In this document: piece by piece, positions 1-9,118 of the stretch | Position numbering within the stretch: the stretch's first letter is position 1 | How the letters are laid out: each line of letters opens with the position of its first letter | Assembly: GCF_002364335.1 (NCBI RefSeq) | Contig: NZ_DEXW01000043.1 | Span: 19,290 to 83,289, forward strand | Direction of reading: 5' to 3' | DNA: 64,000 nt | From: Winogradskyella sp. UBA3174 | GTDB lineage: Bacteria > Bacteroidota > Bacteroidia > Flavobacteriales > Flavobacteriaceae | Notes under the pieces: generated by a model | Databases searched by the model: none | Seen by the model: only the letters and a program-made list of their open reading frames with translations | What the model was told of the DNA's origin: nothing | Program-made: the position numbers and the translations under genes

Positions 1-51
1 ATTAACGAGAATGATGAGACTGTATTTAAAGACTTAGAGCCTAAAGAATAG
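1..51 (+). CDS. 3' end of an upstream gene (partial)
   Basis: Frame 1 is open from the window edge and stops with TAG at 49-51. It gives 16 residues ending FKDLEPKE, an acidic tail. The gene runs off the left edge, so no function can be assigned. It points in the same direction as the surface-polysaccharide genes that follow about 100 bases later and may be the previous gene of that locus. The frame is open and the composition is coding-like, but the piece is too short to be certain. Confidence 0.5.
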   Translation: MNENDETVFKDLEPKE

Positions 52-150
52 ATGTATAAGATCTATTATTTTCGATGATGTCTCTTAAGTAAAAGTCACT
101 CTTTTTTACAGTAGCGTCTAAGAAAGTTATATATTTACAAAAAAATTATA

Positions 151-348
151 ATGCATTTTCTTTATTTCGATCCAGGTTTAGGAGCCATGATAATACAGGC
201 AATAATAGCAGCTGTTGCTGGCTTTATATTATTTTCTAAAAATGTTATGTATAAAATTAAGTTACTTCTAGGACTAGCCAAAGAAGATAAAGATGATGTT
301 TTTGATGATATTGAGATTAAAGATTCTGATGTAGAAAACAAAAACTAA
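151..348 (+). CDS. Small single-span membrane protein with a YFDPG N-terminus
   Basis: This 65-residue protein starts MHFLYFDPGLGAMI. A hydrophobic helix follows (about residues 12-30), then a basic stretch and a very acidic, Asp-rich tail. Short membrane proteins with a YFDPG(T/L)G motif are, from family knowledge, often found beside polysaccharide genes of Bacteroidota; their function is unknown. The stop at 346-348 is followed one base later by the GTG of the methyltransferase gene, so the two are probably translated from one message. The shape suggests an inner-membrane accessory protein for its neighbours. That role is inferred from position only. Confidence 0.7.
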   Translation: MHFLYFDPGLGAMIIQAIIAAVAGFILFSKNVMYKIKLLLGLAKEDKDDVFDDIEIKDSDVENKN

Positions 349-349
349 A

Positions 350-1732
350 GTGCAATCCAAAAACGCTCACTCTTCCTCTTTTAGAGATCCTTCAGGTTAT
401 ATTTTTACAGATAACAATACCATTAAAAGGGTTATAAACCCTATATATTTTAAGCAATACAAAGCTTTAATGTCTTCTGGTTTTTTTGATAGCCTCATTA
501 AAAATAAATTATTAATCAGTCATACTGAAGTTTCTAATACAGATGATGAAATAATTATTGAGCCAGAACAAATTTCATTTATAACGTATCCTTACGAGTG
601 GAGTTTTAATATGTATAAAGAGGCTGCTTTGCTAACGTTAAAGATTCAGAAGTACTCTTTAGAACATGGGTTTTCATTAAAAGACGCTTCAGCATTTAAT
701 GTGACGTTTTATAAAGGTAAAGCTGTATTTATAGATACGCTATCTTTTGATTTTTATACAGAAAATTCACCTTGGAGAGCTTATAAACAATTTATAACAC
801 ATTTTTTTGGCCCATTACTCTTAGCAAGCTATCATGGCTCGCAACAGCTAAAATTGTTGAGTAACTTTATAGATGGTATCCCAGTAAAAATGGTGAGCTC
901 TATGTTGCCTTCTAAAACAAAATTAAGTCCATTGTTATATACCAATATTCACCTTTTGGCAAAATTAGAGGACAAGCATAATGAAGATTATGAGGGTAAA
1001 ACAAAGACGGCTACCTTATCTAAAAAAGGACAACTAAATATTATTATGAGTCTTTATGACTATATAAAAAAGTTAGAGTTAAAAGAGACCTCAGAATGGG
1101 GAAATTATTATAATAAAACCAATTATACAGATTCAGCTTTTAAGACAAAAGCAACTGTTATTAATAATTGGATATCCGAAATAAAACCTTCTAACTTAAT
1201 TGATATAGGCGGAAATGATGGCACATTTGTTAGGCAAATTAATTATCCGTATACCGAATCTTTAGTTTGTGATATAGATAATAATGCTGTTGATTTTAAT
1301 TACAAAACAATTAAACGAAATAAAGAGGATAGAATGCTTCCTTTTGTTTTAGACGTTTTAAATCCATCTGCAGCTATAGGGTTAAATAGTAAGGAACGCT
1401 CATCTTTTTTAGAACGTATGGCGTCTTATTCTCCTGATGTTACTTTAGCTTTAGCAGTGATACATCACATGTCATTATCAGGTAATGTACCATTTAAAGA
1501 ATCAGCTAAATTTTTTGCATCTTTTTCTAAATACCTAATCATAGAATTTCCAAAGCGAAATGACTCTTGGGTGCAACGCCTTTTAAAGTCTAAAGCCGAT
1601 TTTGAAGATTACTTTGGTTTCTATACTATTGAGAATTTCGAAAGTGCATATAGCGAGCTATTTGTTGTAAAGGAAAAAATACATATCGAAGATTCGGATC
1701 GAGTTATGTACTTATTGGAAACTAAAAATTAG
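350..1732 (+). CDS. Class I SAM-dependent methyltransferase of the polysaccharide locus
   Basis: This protein of 460 residues starts at GTG 350. The C-terminal half has a Rossmann-type methyltransferase core: motif I LIDIGGNDGTF near residue 283, an acidic CDID strand end about 25 residues later, and LALAVIHHMSL near residue 366. The N-terminal 250 residues look like the front part of large nodulation- or polysaccharide-associated methyltransferases and may bind the acceptor. It sits between the small YFDPG protein and a sulfatase-like membrane enzyme, and its stop codon overlaps the start region of the latter. A role in modifying a surface glycan or lipid carrier fits this context, but the substrate cannot be read from the sequence. 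Confidence 0.75.
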   Translation: MQSKNAHSSSFRDPSGYIFTDNNTIKRVINPIYFKQYKALMSSGFFDSLIKNKLLISHTEVSNTDDEIIIEPEQISFITYPYEWSFNMYKEAALLTLKIQKYSLEHGFSLKDASAFNVTFYKGKAVFIDTLSFDFYTENSPWRAYKQFITHFFGPLLLASYHGSQQLKLLSNFIDGIPVKMVSSMLPSKTKLSPLLYTNIHLLAKLEDKHNEDYEGKTKTATLSKKGQLNIIMSLYDYIKKLELKETSEWGNYYNKTNYTDSAFKTKATVINNWISEIKPSNLIDIGGNDGTFVRQINYPYTESLVCDIDNNAVDFNYKTIKRNKEDRMLPFVLDVLNPSAAIGLNSKERSSFLERMASYSPDVTLALAVIHHMSLSGNVPFKESAKFFASFSKYLIIEFPKRNDSWVQRLLKSKADFEDYFGFYTIENFESAYSELFVVKEKIHIEDSDRVMYLLETKN

Positions 1733-3218
1733 AAGACTGAAAGAATCGAACAAATCATATTTAAATAGTCAATATGGTTTAGCTATTACAGCAGCTTTAT
1801 CAGCAGGTTTATACCCATTAATTTACTTATACACATCTAATCATACATTAATTGCATCTTGGGGTCAGTTACTTTACATAACTCTGCTATTTATTGTTTT
1901 GCCTGTAATTGTGTTTTTTGTTTTCTCAATGCTATCTAAGCAGGTATCTATTTTAAAAATATATAATTCTCAGATTTTATTGTTTTTAAACTTTTCTGTA
2001 TTTACTGGTTTATTAGTTTATAGCGGTTACGGTTTGAAAAAGAAAATGTTACTATTAACTTTTTTTATCGCATTTGTTTTAGGCTTTTTGCTTTTTAAGT
2101 ATTTAAAAAAAATTATAAAATTTCAATTTTTATTAGCTATTGTTGGCTTCATTTTTCTTATACCTATACTATTAAAATATACCTCATATAATAACGATTG
2201 GCAAAAGCAACCAGACGCTATAGAAGCTGTGAAACTTAAAAATAGACCAAACATTTATGTTATTCAGCCAGATGGTTATGTTGGGTTATCCGAAATAGGA
2301 GGAGATAATTATAGAAAGGAAAACAAAATTTTTAATTCATTTTTATTAGAAAATAACTTTAAACTTTATCCTAATTATAGGAGTAACTATTATTCGACAT
2401 TAAGCTCTAATAGTTCTATGTTTATGATGAAGCATCACTATTACAATCGAAGAGCAGAGGTTGGTTCAGAACTTTTATTTGCAAGAGATGTTATTATATC
2501 AGATAATTCTGTTCTGTCAATTCTTAAAAAGAATAAGTACTCAACATCTTTAATTTTAGAGAATTCTTATTTACTTACGAGCAGACCTAAAATGGGATTT
2601 GATTTTAGTAATATAGATTATAATAATTTACCAGTAGTTTCAAGAGGTTTTGAATTTAAAAAAGATGTTCTTAAAGACTTACAATCTGCATTAAAAAAGA
2701 ATAAAGAAGGTCCTCATTTTTACTTTATAGAAAGAATTCTTCCAGGTCATATTACTACTCAAAAATCGTCTTCAGGAGGTAAGCAGTTAGAGCGTTCAAA
2801 ATATATGGAGCGTTTAGATGAAGCGAATATTTGGTTAACGGAAACGGTTAATCTAATTAATAAAAATGATACTAATGCATTAATTATTATTGTGGCAGAT
2901 CACGGTGGTTTTGTGGGTTATGATTACTCTGGTCAATCGCACGAAAAACCAAAAAGTAGAGATAACACATTTTCAATGTTTTCATCGCTCTTAGCTATTA
3001 AATGGCCAGAGCATACAGATATAATTGATAAAGATATAAAGTCTAGTGTTAATTTATTTAGAACTATTTTTTCTGTTTTAAGTGAAGATAAATCGCTTCT
3101 AATAAATGCTCAAAGTAATGCAAGTTACTTAACGGTTAACGAAGGTGCTCAATTAGGTATTTATGAGGTGATTGACGAGGATAATAATGCGGTTTTTAAA
3201 CCGTTTATAACAGATTAA
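1728..3218 (+). CDS. Sulfatase-like (alkaline phosphatase superfamily) membrane protein; non-ATG start
   Basis: The enzyme has an N-terminal block of four or so hydrophobic segments and a periplasmic sulfatase/phosphoglycerol-transferase-like domain. A metal-site motif QPDGY lies near residue 180 and ADHGGF near residue 391 (numbering from 1728). The first TTG is at 1899, but the frame is open back to 1671 and the stretch from 1764 encodes a clear membrane segment (GLAITAALSAGLYPLIYLY), so the real start lies upstream. The only initiator-like codons there are ATT 1728, which overlaps the preceding TAG, and CTG 1737. I place the start at 1728. Such enzymes transfer or remove phospho- or sulfo-groups on lipids and glycans. 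The specific reaction is unknown. Confidence 0.7.
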   Translation: MRRLKESNKSYLNSQYGLAITAALSAGLYPLIYLYTSNHTLIASWGQLLYITLLFIVLPVIVFFVFSMLSKQVSILKIYNSQILLFLNFSVFTGLLVYSGYGLKKKMLLLTFFIAFVLGFLLFKYLKKIIKFQFLLAIVGFIFLIPILLKYTSYNNDWQKQPDAIEAVKLKNRPNIYVIQPDGYVGLSEIGGDNYRKENKIFNSFLLENNFKLYPNYRSNYYSTLSSNSSMFMMKHHYYNRRAEVGSELLFARDVIISDNSVLSILKKNKYSTSLILENSYLLTSRPKMGFDFSNIDYNNLPVVSRGFEFKKDVLKDLQSALKKNKEGPHFYFIERILPGHITTQKSSSGGKQLERSKYMERLDEANIWLTETVNLINKNDTNALIIIVADHGGFVGYDYSGQSHEKPKSRDNTFSMFSSLLAIKWPEHTDIIDKDIKSSVNLFRTIFSVLSEDKSLLINAQSNASYLTVNEGAQLGIYEVIDEDNNAVFKPFITD

Positions 3219-3307
3219 TTTATTCAACAGAAACATCTATCTGCTATAAGTTTTATTATAACCGTTAGTTGTTTTATATTTCACAGGTTATTTATTAAAG
3301 CGATTCA

Positions 3308-4753
3308 ATGCTATTCAATTCTATAGATTTTGCAGTTTTTCTTCCTATTGTATTTATACTATACTGGTTCGTATTTAAAACCTTAAGATCTCAAAATGTT
3401 TTATTAATAGTTGCTAGTTATGTATTCTATGCTTGGTGGGATTGGCGCTTTTTAGGATTAATAGTTGCTAGTACATTAATAGATTATTGTATCGGCCTGG
3501 CTATTGATAAAGAAGAAAGAAAGACCTCGAAAAAATTACTGCTCACTTTAAGTGTTTCGCTCAATCTAGGTATTCTTGGTTTTTTTAAATACTACAACTT
3601 CTTTATTGATAATTTTAACGAAGCGTTTATGCTCTTTGGAAGAGTATTAGATCTTAATTATCTTAATATTATTTTACCAGTTGGGATAAGTTTCTACACA
3701 TTTCAAACTATGAGTTACTCTATTGATATTTATAGAGAAAAAATAAAACCCACAACCAATCTCATTGCATTTGCTTCATTCGTTTGTTTCTTTCCGCAGT
3801 TGGTGGCAGGCCCAATAGAACGTGCTTCTAGTTTTTTACCTCAGGTACAAAAGCGACGTATTTTTGATTATTCAAAAGCAACAGACGGACTAAAACAGAT
3901 ACTTTGGGGATTATTCAAAAAAATGGTAATTGCAGATAACTGCGCAGTTTTTGTCAATGATATTTTCGAAAATTATGGAACCTATTCTGGAAGTACTTTG
4001 GTTTTTGGAGCCTTTTTATTTACCATTCAGATTTATTGCGACTTTTCCGGTTACTCAGATATCGCTATTGGTGTGTCTAGATTGTTTGGTTTTAATTTGA
4101 AGAAAAACTTTGCTTTCCCCTATTTCTCAAGAAACATTGCAGAATTCTGGAGACGTTGGCACATTTCGTTAACCACATGGTTTAAAGATTATTTTTATAT
4201 TCCTATTGGTGGCAGTAGAGGTAGTAAATGGATACAATTAAGAAATACATTTGCCATATTTTTGGTAATAGGGCTTTGGCATGGTGCACACTGGAAATTT
4301 GTAGTCTATGGCTTTATAAACGCACTTCATTTTGTGCCTTATATCATACGAGGAAAAAATACCAAGTATACCACGTTAATAGCTAATAATAGATATTTAC
4401 CTAATGCAAAAGAATTTTTTGGTATGTTTCATACCTTCTTGTTTTTAGTGTTTGCTAGAATATTTTTCAGGGCAGATTCTTTAACAATAGCTATTGACTA
4501 TCTTAATACTATATTTTCGTCATCCTTGTTTACACTGCCCAGATTTCCGAATATGTCTGAGGCTTTAGTACTACTTATTCTTATTGCATCATTTTTTATA
4601 GTTGAATGGTTTGGTAGAGACAAAGAACATGCGTTAGAACAATTATTTTCTAAATCGAAGCGATTGTATCGAGTAGCATTTTATTACGCTATTGTAGTTT
4701 TAATATTCTACTTTAATGGTGAAGAACAACAATTTATTTATTTTCAATTCTAG
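3308..4753 (+). CDS. MBOAT-family membrane O-acyltransferase (AlgI-like)
   Basis: This polytopic protein of 481 residues opens with MLFNSIDFAVFLPIVF and YYFV/FYAWWDW-type segments that are typical of AlgI/PatA/DltB relatives. Diagnostic features are FWRRWHISLTTWFKDY near residue 280, FYIPIGGSRG, and LWHGAHW near residue 323, which carries the conserved membrane His. The family moves an acyl group, usually acetyl, across the inner membrane for transfer to a periplasmic glycan. The next gene starts two bases after this stop and encodes an SGNH-like protein, the usual partner that completes transfer to the sugar. O-acetylation of the polysaccharide made by this locus is the likely job. Confidence 0.9.
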   Translation: MLFNSIDFAVFLPIVFILYWFVFKTLRSQNVLLIVASYVFYAWWDWRFLGLIVASTLIDYCIGLAIDKEERKTSKKLLLTLSVSLNLGILGFFKYYNFFIDNFNEAFMLFGRVLDLNYLNIILPVGISFYTFQTMSYSIDIYREKIKPTTNLIAFASFVCFFPQLVAGPIERASSFLPQVQKRRIFDYSKATDGLKQILWGLFKKMVIADNCAVFVNDIFENYGTYSGSTLVFGAFLFTIQIYCDFSGYSDIAIGVSRLFGFNLKKNFAFPYFSRNIAEFWRRWHISLTTWFKDYFYIPIGGSRGSKWIQLRNTFAIFLVIGLWHGAHWKFVVYGFINALHFVPYIIRGKNTKYTTLIANNRYLPNAKEFFGMFHTFLFLVFARIFFRADSLTIAIDYLNTIFSSSLFTLPRFPNMSEALVLLILIASFFIVEWFGRDKEHALEQLFSKSKRLYRVAFYYAIVVLIFYFNGEEQQFIYFQF

Positions 4754-4755
4754 GT

Positions 4756-5673
4756 ATGAAAAAGTTTATAACACAAACAATTGCTTTCCTAGTACCACTA
4801 CTAATTATTGTTGCTGTATTAGAAGCCACAATAAGACATATTCCTAATGATTATAGGTTCAAAAACACACAGATTCAATTAGATAAGGAATCTATTAAGA
4901 CGATAATCTTAGGCAGTTCTCACAGTATGTATGGCTTTAACCCAGATTATTTTTCAGATAAGGCTTATAATTTGGGTCATGTGTCACAAACTATAGATTT
5001 AGATTATTATTTGCTCAAAAAGTATATTGAAGAATTACCACAATTAGAAACGGTCGTTTTGCGTTTGTCTTATACGACTCTACACGAGCAAATTGAAACA
5101 GGTTTAGAATCATGGAGATTAAAGGATTACAATCTTTATTACGATTTACATATTTCTAATAAATTGAAATATAAAAGTGAAGTACTAAGTGTTAAATTGA
5201 AGAATAACGTTGCTAGAATTAAAGACTATTACTTAGATAATACTAATATGATTACAGTAGAAAACACGGGTTGGGCTAGTTTTGACGAGCCTCATGCCAA
5301 TAAATCTATTGATGTTTTAGGACCAATAGCTGCGAAAAGACATACAGCAGATGATGATGCATTAGTAATTGAAAATATTAATCATCTAGAAAATATAGTT
5401 AAGTTGTGTAACGAAAAAGGCATTGCTTTACTCTTAATTACATTGCCAGCACACCAAAGTTATGTAGCTCATTTAGATCAGTACCAACTAGAATTGGTCA
5501 TCAGTTCAGGTGAGAAAATGAAATCTAAATACGATAATTGCATCTATTTAAATTTGTTAGAAGATCCAAATTTTAATGATGCAGACTTTTATGATGCAGA
5601 TCACCCTAACGCTAACGGAGCAAAGAAATTAAGTATTTTAGTTGATGATTTAATTTCTAAACCTTTGAATTGA
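4756..5673 (+). CDS. SGNH-hydrolase-like exported partner of the MBOAT acyltransferase
   Basis: This protein of 305 residues has one N-terminal hydrophobic anchor (about residues 6-25). The body has the two ends of an SGNH active site: IILGSSHSMYG near residue 50, with the nucleophile in GSS, and FYDADHPNANGA near residue 279, with the Asp-x-x-His pair. The architecture resembles AlgJ/AlgX- and DltD-type proteins, which act in the periplasm beside an MBOAT enzyme. The start codon lies two bases after the MBOAT stop, so the genes are almost surely co-transcribed. It probably passes acetyl groups to the exported glycan. A free esterase is the alternative. Confidence 0.8.
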   Translation: MKKFITQTIAFLVPLLIIVAVLEATIRHIPNDYRFKNTQIQLDKESIKTIILGSSHSMYGFNPDYFSDKAYNLGHVSQTIDLDYYLLKKYIEELPQLETVVLRLSYTTLHEQIETGLESWRLKDYNLYYDLHISNKLKYKSEVLSVKLKNNVARIKDYYLDNTNMITVENTGWASFDEPHANKSIDVLGPIAAKRHTADDDALVIENINHLENIVKLCNEKGIALLLITLPAHQSYVAHLDQYQLELVISSGEKMKSKYDNCIYLNLLEDPNFNDADFYDADHPNANGAKKLSILVDDLISKPLN

Positions 5674-5725
5674 TTTAAAAAAAATCAAAATTTGTACCTT
5701 CACACTATAGAACCAATTAAAAGTT

Positions 5726-6703
5726 ATAATTATTTTTAAGATTCAGCCATATCAGAACAATCATAAGTCCCTTTGGGATGATTTTGTAAAGAAAAGTAAT
5801 CAAGACACTTTTCTTTTTCAACGTGACTTTATGGACTATCACAGCGATAGATTTCGCGATTTTTCATTGATGGTTTATAAGAAAGAAAAGCTTGTAGCAG
5901 TAATGCCTATAAATAGAAATGGTGAGTTGGCATACACACACCAAGGTTTAACTTATGGTGGATTGGTGTGTGCAAAAGATCTAAAAACAATTGATGCTAT
6001 TAGTGCATTCAGTAGTATTTTAAAGTACTTAAATAAGCAAAGTATCGCTAGCTTAACTATTAAAGAATTACCACATATTTATCTTTATAATCAGGTCAAT
6101 AATCCGTTAAACTATCTATTGTTTAAATGTAATGCGGATTTGAAAAGAGTGGATATGCATTCGGTTTTAGATTTAAAGCACAAAAAATACTCTAGTAGCC
6201 GAAAAGAAGGCTTTAAAAGAGGTGCGAAGCACAATTTAAAAGTTAAAGAATCTAATGAATTTGATGTATTTTGGAATACCATTCTTATTCCGAATCTGCT
6301 AGGTAAACACAATGTTAAGCCTGTTCACAGTCTTGAAGAGATTACACTTTTAAAGTCAATATTCCCGCAACATATCAGACAATTTAATGTGTTTTATAAT
6401 AATGAAATTGTTGGTGGTACTACAATATTTGAAACTGATAACGTTGCGCATTGTCAGTATATATCTGGTAACGCTGATAAAAATGAATTAGGAAGTTTAG
6501 ATTTTTTACATCATTTTCTTATTGAAAACGTATTTAAAAATAAATCGTATTTTGATTTTGGAACGTCTAATATTAAAGAAGGAGAGCATATTAACGAAGG
6601 GTTACAATTTTGGAAAGAAGGGTTTGGTGCACGCTCTATAACCCAAGGGTTTTACGAAGTGCCAACACTAAATTATAAATTAATGGAAGATATATTGGTA
6701 TGA
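5726..6703 (+). CDS. FemAB/GNAT-type acyltransferase; non-ATG start
   Basis: The C-terminal half carries a GNAT fold of the BioF2-like/FemAB kind: IVGGTTIFE, AHCQYISGNA, LDFLHHFLIE and YFDFGTSN. The first ATG is at 5831, but the frame continues upstream as KIQPYQNNHKSLWDDFV and DTFLFQRDFMDYHSDRF, which are standard for the N-terminus of this family. No ATG, GTG or TTG exists before 5831 in the open frame, which begins at 5711. The best-placed initiator is ATA 5726 (or ATT 5729). The gene ends in a 4-base overlap with the aminotransferase gene. N-acetylation of the amino sugar made by that enzyme is an attractive inference; transfer to another acceptor is possible. Confidence 0.75.
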   Translation: MIIFKIQPYQNNHKSLWDDFVKKSNQDTFLFQRDFMDYHSDRFRDFSLMVYKKEKLVAVMPINRNGELAYTHQGLTYGGLVCAKDLKTIDAISAFSSILKYLNKQSIASLTIKELPHIYLYNQVNNPLNYLLFKCNADLKRVDMHSVLDLKHKKYSSSRKEGFKRGAKHNLKVKESNEFDVFWNTILIPNLLGKHNVKPVHSLEEITLLKSIFPQHIRQFNVFYNNEIVGGTTIFETDNVAHCQYISGNADKNELGSLDFLHHFLIENVFKNKSYFDFGTSNIKEGEHINEGLQFWKEGFGARSITQGFYEVPTLNYKLMEDILV

Positions 6704-7797
6704 TTAAATTTTTAGATCTACATAAAATCAATCAACGCTTTCATACCGAATTTGAAGCAGCTTTTAAGCAATCTTTAAAGGAGTCTCATTATATATTAGG
6801 TAAAAACGTTACCAAGTTTGAGAATGCTTTTGCTAATTATTGTGGTACGCAATACTGTATTGGTACAGCCAACGGATTAGATGCATTAACCCTTATTTTA
6901 AAGGGATACATTCATTTAGGGAAATTAGAAAAAGGTGATAAAGTTATTGTGCCAGCAAATACGTTTATTGCTACAGTGCTTTCAGTTATTCATGCAGGTT
7001 TGGAGCCTGTTTTTATTGAGCCTAATTCACAGACTTATAATTTGTCATTAGAGAATATAAAACAACATTACACCTCAAAGATTAAGGTGGTTATAATGGT
7101 GCATTTGTATGGGCAAATAGCAGATGTGGAAAATATTTCTGAGTTTGCTAGGCAAAATAATCTATTACTTATTGAAGATGCAGCACAAGCACATGGTGCA
7201 GAATCAGTTACTGGTAGAACTGGTAATTTATCTAATGCCGCAGCATTTAGTTTCTATCCAAGTAAAAACTTAGGTGCGCTTGGTGATGGTGGAGCGGTTA
7301 CAACAAATGATAGTACTTTAAATGATGCTATTAGGCTTTTAAGAAACTATGGAAGTAAAGAAAAATACAATAACCAGATTGTTGGTTTTAATAGCCGATT
7401 AGATGAAATCCAAGCGTCTTTTTTAAATATAAAACTATCCACTTTAGATTCAGATAACCAAAGGCGCAGACATATTGCAAAAACGTATTTAGACAGTATA
7501 ATAAATCATAAAATACAATTGCCAAATTATAATGGTTCTAAGAATCATGTTTTTTATGCCTTTGTTGTAGAAGTAGATGATCGCGCTGATTTTAGTAAAT
7601 ATTTAGATAATAATGCAGTAGAGTGGTTAATACATTATCCAATCCCACCACACAAGCAAAGAGCCTTAGTATCATTTTCTCACTTAAATCTTCCAATTAC
7701 AGAGAAGATTCATAAAAGAATTATAAGTTTGCCAATCAGTCCAGTAATGTCTAATGAAGATGTTCAGAATGTTATACAAGTTTTAAATAAGTATTAA
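6700..7797 (+). CDS. fdtB: DegT/DnrJ/EryC1-family sugar aminotransferase (FdtB/QdtB-like)
   Basis: This PLP-dependent enzyme has 365 residues. It starts with the family hallmark MIKFLDLHKINQRF. GTANGLDALTLIL binds the cofactor phosphate, LLIEDAAQAHGA holds the PLP-ring Asp, and the Schiff-base Lys is in FYPSKNLGALGDGG near residue 188. VGFNSRLDEIQASFL is also typical. These enzymes aminate a nucleotide-linked keto sugar. An FdtA-like 3,4-ketoisomerase lies at 12782, so the likely substrate is dTDP-3-keto-6-deoxyhexose, giving a 3-amino sugar. The ATG overlaps the upstream GNAT gene by four bases. The exact sugar configuration cannot be decided. Confidence 0.85.
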   Translation: MIKFLDLHKINQRFHTEFEAAFKQSLKESHYILGKNVTKFENAFANYCGTQYCIGTANGLDALTLILKGYIHLGKLEKGDKVIVPANTFIATVLSVIHAGLEPVFIEPNSQTYNLSLENIKQHYTSKIKVVIMVHLYGQIADVENISEFARQNNLLLIEDAAQAHGAESVTGRTGNLSNAAAFSFYPSKNLGALGDGGAVTTNDSTLNDAIRLLRNYGSKEKYNNQIVGFNSRLDEIQASFLNIKLSTLDSDNQRRRHIAKTYLDSIINHKIQLPNYNGSKNHVFYAFVVEVDDRADFSKYLDNNAVEWLIHYPIPPHKQRALVSFSHLNLPITEKIHKRIISLPISPVMSNEDVQNVIQVLNKY

Positions 7798-9105
7798 TTG
7801 AAACGTTTAATTCATTATATAAATACCGAAGTTTTAGTAAAGGCAGCACGTCTTAATACTGCTAATATTACGATTAAAATTATTACAGGTATACTTATTT
7901 CTAAGTTTATTGCGGTTTATATTGGGCCTTATGGTATGGCACTAATTGGGAATTTACGAAACTTTATGAGTGCTATACAATCTTTAGCTATAGCAGGTTT
8001 GTATAAAGGTGTTGTAAAGTTTATTAGCCAATGTAAAAATGATGCTTTAGAGCTTTCAAAAACTTTATCTACAGTCTTTTATTCAGGTTTTTTTTCATCT
8101 CTGATTTTGGCATTTCTCTGCTATTACAATGCAGAGTTTATTAATGATTTAATTTTTTCATCTAATTACAACTACACCTACATTATAAAAGTTTTGGCTA
8201 TCGTGTTACCGTTTTATGCGTTAAACATGTTTATTTTTTCTATAATGAATGGCTTTTCTAAGCATAAAATTCTACTGATTATAAATATTATAGGCCAGGT
8301 TTTAGGGTTGCTGGTGACATTAGTACTCATAAAACAAGAAAATATTGATGGAGCATTAATAGCTATAGTAATAACACCAGCTTTAACCTTATTAATTACT
8401 ATAGTTGGTATTTTGTATAGAAAGAACTTAGTCTCATTTATAAAAATATCTAATGTTAGCTTTTCTATTTTAAATAAATTAAGTCCTTACATGATTATGG
8501 CGTTAGTATCTTCTATTGCCTTACCAATTGTAACGATAATAATTAGAAATTATATCATTGATGAAATAGGAATTAAAGAAGCTGGTTATTGGGAAGCTAT
8601 AAACCGTGTTTCAAACTATTATTTAATGTTTATTAATTCGTTATTAGCACTTTATATTTTACCTCGTTTTACTCAAATTAACACCAAAAAAGCATTTAGA
8701 AAAGAAGTCTTTGGTTTTTATAAAACGATAATGCCTCTGTTTGCAACTTTATTGTTAATTATTTATTTAACAAGATCATTGTTAGTACCGTTTTTATTTA
8801 CCGAAGAGTTTACACCTGTAGAAGATTTATTTGGATATCAAATTCTTGGAGACTTCATTAGGGTATTGTCTATGGTGATTGCGTATCAGTTTTTAGCCAA
8901 GAAAATGTTTAGTCATTTTATTATACTAGAGATATTCTTGTTTGTAATTATGTATTTATCGAGCATTTATTTAATTGATATTTTTGGGCTAAAAGGAGCC
9001 GTTATGGGACATTGTATCAGCTATTTAATGTATTTCAGTATAATATTGTTAATCTTTGGAAGTTCTTTATTTGGTGTGCTAGGTGAAGAAACCACAGACG
9101 ACTAA
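7798..9105 (+). CDS. Wzx-type O-antigen/polysaccharide flippase, first of two
   Basis: This protein of 435 residues has about a dozen hydrophobic segments and belongs to the MOP/MATE-like polysaccharide transporter group. It starts with TTG immediately after the aminotransferase stop. Recognisable elements are NITIKIITGILISKFIA near the N-terminus, YIGPYGMALIGNLRNF, and LGDFIRVLSMVIAYQFLAKK near residue 360. Such proteins flip undecaprenyl-linked repeat units across the inner membrane. The next gene encodes a clear paralogue with the same landmarks (VGQIRNL, LGDFIRLLALVLAHQFLAKR), so this is a tandem pair. Confidence 0.85.
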   Translation: MKRLIHYINTEVLVKAARLNTANITIKIITGILISKFIAVYIGPYGMALIGNLRNFMSAIQSLAIAGLYKGVVKFISQCKNDALELSKTLSTVFYSGFFSSLILAFLCYYNAEFINDLIFSSNYNYTYIIKVLAIVLPFYALNMFIFSIMNGFSKHKILLIINIIGQVLGLLVTLVLIKQENIDGALIAIVITPALTLLITIVGILYRKNLVSFIKISNVSFSILNKLSPYMIMALVSSIALPIVTIIIRNYIIDEIGIKEAGYWEAINRVSNYYLMFINSLLALYILPRFTQINTKKAFRKEVFGFYKTIMPLFATLLLIIYLTRSLLVPFLFTEEFTPVEDLFGYQILGDFIRVLSMVIAYQFLAKKMFSHFIILEIFLFVIMYLSSIYLIDIFGLKGAVMGHCISYLMYFSIILLIFGSSLFGVLGEETTDD

Positions 9106-9118
9106 TAAACCCTAATAC

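Noticed and set aside
1899..3218. TTG 1899 as the start of the sulfatase-like protein
   Set aside because: The frame continues upstream into a clear membrane segment that belongs to the protein, so this start would cut it short.
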